Assembly: GCA_015066165.1 (NCBI GenBank)
Contig: SVOX01000067.1
Coordinates: forward strand, 1-8,163
DNA length: 8,163 nt
Source of the DNA: Oscillospiraceae bacterium
GTDB lineage: Bacteria > Bacillota > Clostridia > Oscillospirales > Acutalibacteraceae
Direction of reading: 5' to 3'
Below the pieces are notes generated by a model. It was not told the origin of the DNA, ran no database searches, and saw only the letters and a list, made by a program, of their open reading frames with translations. Below are positions 7,121 to 8,163 of the stretch, in pieces. Every line of letters starts with the position of its first letter. The stretch's first letter is position 1. The translations under genes and the position numbers were made by a program.

Positions 7121-7482
7121 ACTCGTTTGATATTTTGAAAATTGCTGCAAATGCCCTAAACGGCAAAAAAGCAAAAGATATAAATGCAGTAAAGGTTGAG
7201 GAATTGACTGTTTTGTGTGAATATTTTCTTATTTGCACGGCAAATTCCTCTACACAAATCCGTGCTTTGACTGATGAAGTTGAAGAAAAGTTGGAACAAG
7301 CGGGACTTCGTCCGCACCATATTGAAGGCAAAGCATCGGGTTGGATAGTTTTAGATTACGGTTCGGTAGTTATTCATATTTTCGGACGTGGGGAACGTGA
7401 GTTTTACGCTCTTGATAAAATGTGGGCAGATGCCGAAATCGTTGATATTGAAAATATTTTAGAAGAAGCAATGGGTGACTAA
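7117..7482 (+). CDS. rsfS: Ribosome silencing factor RsfS (YbeB/Iojap family)
   Basis: RsfS binds protein uL14 (L14) on the 50S subunit and blocks joining with the 30S subunit, lowering translation when nutrients are short. The 121-residue protein shows the whole family pattern: an N-terminal helix with ALNGKKAKDINAVKV (13-27), the core CEYFLICTANSSTQIRAL (34-51), then HHIEGKASGWIVLDYG (67-82) and VVIHIFGRGEREFYALDKMW (84-103). It uses a TTG start whose last two bases are the first two of the TGA stop of yqeK (TTGA, a four-base overlap), behind a strong GGAGGG site. Bacillus has the same order, nadD-yqeK-rsfS (as yqeJ-yqeK-yqeL). Here leuS begins two bases after the stop, placing a translation inhibitor and a tRNA synthetase on one mRNA. 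Nothing is truncated. Confidence 0.96.
   Translation: MNSFDILKIAANALNGKKAKDINAVKVEELTVLCEYFLICTANSSTQIRALTDEVEEKLEQAGLRPHHIEGKASGWIVLDYGSVVIHIFGRGEREFYALDKMWADAEIVDIENILEEAMGD
7473..7478 (+). promoter_or_regulatory. Ribosome binding site for leuS
   Basis: GGGTGA in the last codons of rsfS lies six bases before ATG 7485. It supports this ATG as the leuS start; the following residues (MQKNYNYSEIEKKWQKIW) match the N-terminal helix of LeuRS. Confidence 0.6.
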
Positions 7483-7484
7483 TT

Positions 7485-8163
7485 ATGCAAAAAAATTACA
7501 ATTATTCTGAAATTGAAAAGAAATGGCAAAAAATTTGGGACGATAATCATACTTTCGAAGCAAAAAATGATTATACTCTTCCAAAATTTTTCGGTCTTGT
7601 TGAATTTCCTTATCCTTCGGGACAGGGTCTTCACGTTGGACATCCTCGTTCATATACCGCTATCGATATTGTATCCCGTAAAAAGCGTTTACAGGGCTAT
7701 AATGTTCTTTATCCTATGGGTTGGGACGCATTTGGTCTTCCTACCGAAAATTTTGCTATAAAGAACCATATTCACCCCTCTATTGTTACTGAAAATAATA
7801 TTGCTAATTTTAAACGTCAGTTAAAGTCTTTGGGCTTTTCTTTTGACTGGAGCCGTGAAATCAACACAACTGACCCTTCGTATTATAAGTGGACACAATG
7901 GATTTTCTTGCAACTTTTTAAAGAGGGCTTGGCTTACAAAAAGGAAATGTCGGTTAACTGGTGTACTTCTTGTAAGTGCGTTCTTGCAAACGAAGAAGTT
8001 GTAAACGGTGTTTGCGAACGTTGCGGCAGTGAAGTTGTTCAAAAAGAAAAAAGCCAGTGGATGCTCAAAATTACCGAGTATGCTGAAAAACTTCTTGAAG
8101 GACTTAATGACGTTGACTTTATTGAAAGAGTAAAAACTCAACAAAGAAACTGGATAGGCCGTT
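7485..8163 (+). CDS. leuS: Leucyl-tRNA synthetase, N-terminal part (3' end outside window)
   Basis: LeuRS charges tRNA-Leu with leucine using ATP. I translated 226 codons from ATG 7485 to the window edge without a stop; the full protein should be about 800 residues or more, so roughly a quarter is visible. It is a class I synthetase: EIEKKWQKIW (9-18), then FPYPSGQGLHVGH (41-53) with the HIGH-type ATP motif HVGH at 50-53. GWDAFGLPTENFAIKN (79-94) and FSFDWSREINTTDPSYYKWT (118-137) follow. A zinc-ribbon-like set, C160 xx C163 and C177 xx C180, sits in the ZN1 region, followed by QWMLKITEYAEKLL (191-204) and QQRNWIGR (219-226), just before the editing domain. The text HPRSYTAIDIVSRKKR and GLPTENF differs from the common GHPEGYTATD and GLPAEQ forms, and I recall it from some clostridial LeuRS. 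KMSKS lies beyond the edge. The start follows rsfS by two bases. Confidence 0.96.
   Translation, partial: MQKNYNYSEIEKKWQKIWDDNHTFEAKNDYTLPKFFGLVEFPYPSGQGLHVGHPRSYTAIDIVSRKKRLQGYNVLYPMGWDAFGLPTENFAIKNHIHPSIVTENNIANFKRQLKSLGFSFDWSREINTTDPSYYKWTQWIFLQLFKEGLAYKKEMSVNWCTSCKCVLANEEVVNGVCERCGSEVVQKEKSQWMLKITEYAEKLLEGLNDVDFIERVKTQQRNWIGR

Noticed and set aside
7513..8144. Open frames at 7513-7761 (+) and 7821-8144 (-)
   Set aside because: Both are shadows of the leuS frame, which runs open from 7485 to the window end with all expected LeuRS motifs.

Overview
The window is a gap-free run of nine protein genes, all on the + strand and apparently one transcription unit. It reads as chromosomal housekeeping DNA from a low-GC Firmicute, most likely a clostridial gut-type lineage. 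Three things support this: the AT-rich bases, the Elp3-like radical SAM gene directly upstream of smc (a clostridial arrangement), and FtsY and SMC proteins of Gram-positive type and length. Placement below class is not possible from sequence reading alone; the style of the leucyl-tRNA synthetase makes me lean towards the Oscillospirales/Ruminococcus side.

Layout: 1-583 is the 3' end of an Elp3-like radical SAM gene. 584-4156 is smc (chromosome condensation). 4165-5079 is ftsY (SRP receptor). 5084-5674 is rdgB (XTP/dITP pyrophosphatase). 5676-5966 is yhbY (ribosome-associated RNA-binding protein). 5968-6558 is nadD (NAD synthesis). 6548-7120 is yqeK (HD-domain Ap4A hydrolase). 7117-7482 is rsfS (ribosome silencing factor). 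7485-8163 is the 5' part of leuS, which is open at the window edge. Gaps between genes are 0, 8, 4, 1, 1, -11, -4 and 2 bases. There is no room for a terminator and no visible internal promoter, so expression must come mainly from upstream of the window or from promoters hidden inside genes.

Two blocks that are separate in Bacillus subtilis are joined here. One is the smc-ftsY pair and the other is the yhbY-nadD-yqeK-rsfS block; rdgB lies at the joint and leuS follows. The themes are chromosome organisation, protein targeting, nucleotide-pool cleaning, NAD synthesis and ribosome or translation control. A plausible link is that aminoacyl-tRNA synthetases such as LeuS make Ap4A as a by-product and YqeK degrades it.

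I found no mobile element, CRISPR array, RNA gene, phage gene or unknown gene, and no new system. The least explained signal is a perfect 10-bp inverted repeat in the first codons of ftsY (4188-4219), with a competing shorter hairpin beside it. The rest is of modest interest: an in-frame TAA/TTG junction before smc, two TTG starts, and a leuS with no space for a leader regulator.
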